This document shows, one piece after another, positions 63,791 through 64,000 of a stretch of DNA of 64,000 nucleotides. The position numbers were made by a program, and so were the translations under genes. How positions within the stretch are numbered: the first letter of the stretch is position 1; each line of letters starts with the position of its first letter. Under the pieces are notes generated by a model. It searched no databases. It saw only the letters and a program-made list of their open reading frames with translations, and was not told where the DNA came from. This DNA comes from Spirodela intermedia (lineage: Eukaryota; Streptophyta; Magnoliopsida; Alismatales; Araceae): positions 1,431,001-1,495,000 of the forward strand of contig LR746281.1 of assembly GCA_902729315.2 (NCBI GenBank), in the 5' to 3' direction.

Positions 63791-63913
63791 GCTCTGTGTA
63801 TATATGTATACAGAGTTTGCAGACGTAGTAGGCGTTACAGTTGAGAGAGAATCCATCTCCACAGCCGGCAGTCTCTTCTTGCAGGGAGAGGCCATCCTTC
63901 ACCAGGAGACACC
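62838..63913. promoter_or_regulatory. RPN10 3' end and ADF5-type gene promoter
   Basis: After an AT-rich stretch (62880-63060) the sequence becomes GC-rich at about 63140-63720, with GCC/GAC trinucleotide-like runs. A CT microsatellite (63765-63790) is followed by a TATA-like GTATATATGTATA (about 63798-63810), which would place the ADF5 transcription start near 63830 with a leader of about 80 nt. A minus-strand Arg-rich open frame across 63143-63463 is judged spurious. Confidence 0.55.
63765..63790. repeat. (CT)n microsatellite just upstream of the ADF5 TATA box
   Basis: About thirteen CT units. Pyrimidine-rich patches of this kind are common near plant transcription starts. Confidence 0.93.
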
Positions 63914-63934
63914 ATGGCTATGGCTTTCAAGATG
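63914..63934 (+). CDS. ADF5: First exon of an ADF5-type actin-depolymerizing factor (gene runs off the right edge)
   Basis: Seven codons, MAMAFKM, are followed at once by GTGAGATAG, a donor with a stop behind it. MAMAFKM is the exact N-terminus of the ADF5/ADF9 subclass, and in those genes the first intron falls directly after this peptide, whereas most plant ADFs have it right after the start ATG. The ATG context (ACCATGGCT) is near ideal. The family binds actin; this subclass bundles rather than severs filaments in Arabidopsis. The ADF homology domain itself is outside the window, so the call rests on seven residues plus the intron position and the TATA box upstream. Confidence 0.7.
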
Positions 63935-64000
63935 GTGAGATAGATAGATGGATAGAGAGAGGGAGAGGAGTTTTTAGAGGGAGAGAAAGGGAGATGACGA

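Noticed and set aside
1-64000. tRNA, rRNA, CRISPR, insertion sequences or bacterial operons
   Set aside because: None seen; gene structure and regulatory words are those of a plant nucleus.

Overview
The window is nuclear DNA from a flowering plant. The evidence is many GT-AG introns, genes whose closest recognisable relatives are land-plant proteins (TRA1, ARMADILLO REPEAT ONLY, nodulin-like MFS, NIPA-type Mg transporter, ADF5-type actin depolymerizing factor), site II (TGGGCC/GGCCCA) and telo-box promoter words, and many GA/CT microsatellites. The sharp split between GC-rich, intron-poor genes (ARO, the MFS gene) and AT-richer multi-exon genes (TRA1, RPN10) suggests a monocot, but the species cannot be named from this sequence. 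There is no prokaryotic, organellar or CRISPR signal.

Layout, left to right. (1) 1-33914, minus: one very large gene for the TRRAP/TRA1 scaffold of the SAGA and NuA4 complexes. I resolved 32 exons with continuous reading phase, giving 3698 codons; the window edge cuts the gene inside the PI3K-like pseudokinase domain. Its introns hold a 0.7-kb fold-back element, two decayed LINE reverse-transcriptase pieces, local tandem duplications and a compound microsatellite. (2) 33915-35041: a divergent promoter built from tandem ~170-bp repeats full of site II motifs. (3) 35042-38832, plus: organellar adenylate kinase, 4 exons, 292 aa. (4) 39516-43295, minus: NIPA-like magnesium transporter, 9 exons, 338 aa. 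(5) 45111-47105, plus: single-exon ARO protein, 664 aa. (6) 47106-50950: an AT-rich intergenic stretch ending in a GC-rich promoter-like patch. (7) 50951-52788, minus: nodulin-like/MFS transporter, 3 exons, 545 aa. (8) 54050-57827, plus: choline-transporter-like membrane protein, 3 exons, 574 aa. (9) 58573-62837, plus: RPN10, the ubiquitin receptor of the 26S proteasome, 10 exons, 403 aa. (10) 63914-63934, plus: only the first 21-bp exon of an ADF5-type gene, which runs off the right edge.

The first six genes alternate strictly in strand, forming three head-to-head pairs (TRA1/adenylate kinase, NIPA/ARO, MFS/CTL) with shared promoter intervals of about 1.1-1.8 kb. The genes do not form a pathway; they are ordinary housekeeping and cell-growth genes. 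I found no undescribed biological system. The most unusual features are the repeat-built TRA1/adenylate kinase promoter, the intronic fold-back, a 75-nt frame-preserving intron, a duplicated splice donor in TRA1, and two promoter-like patches next to gene 3' ends.
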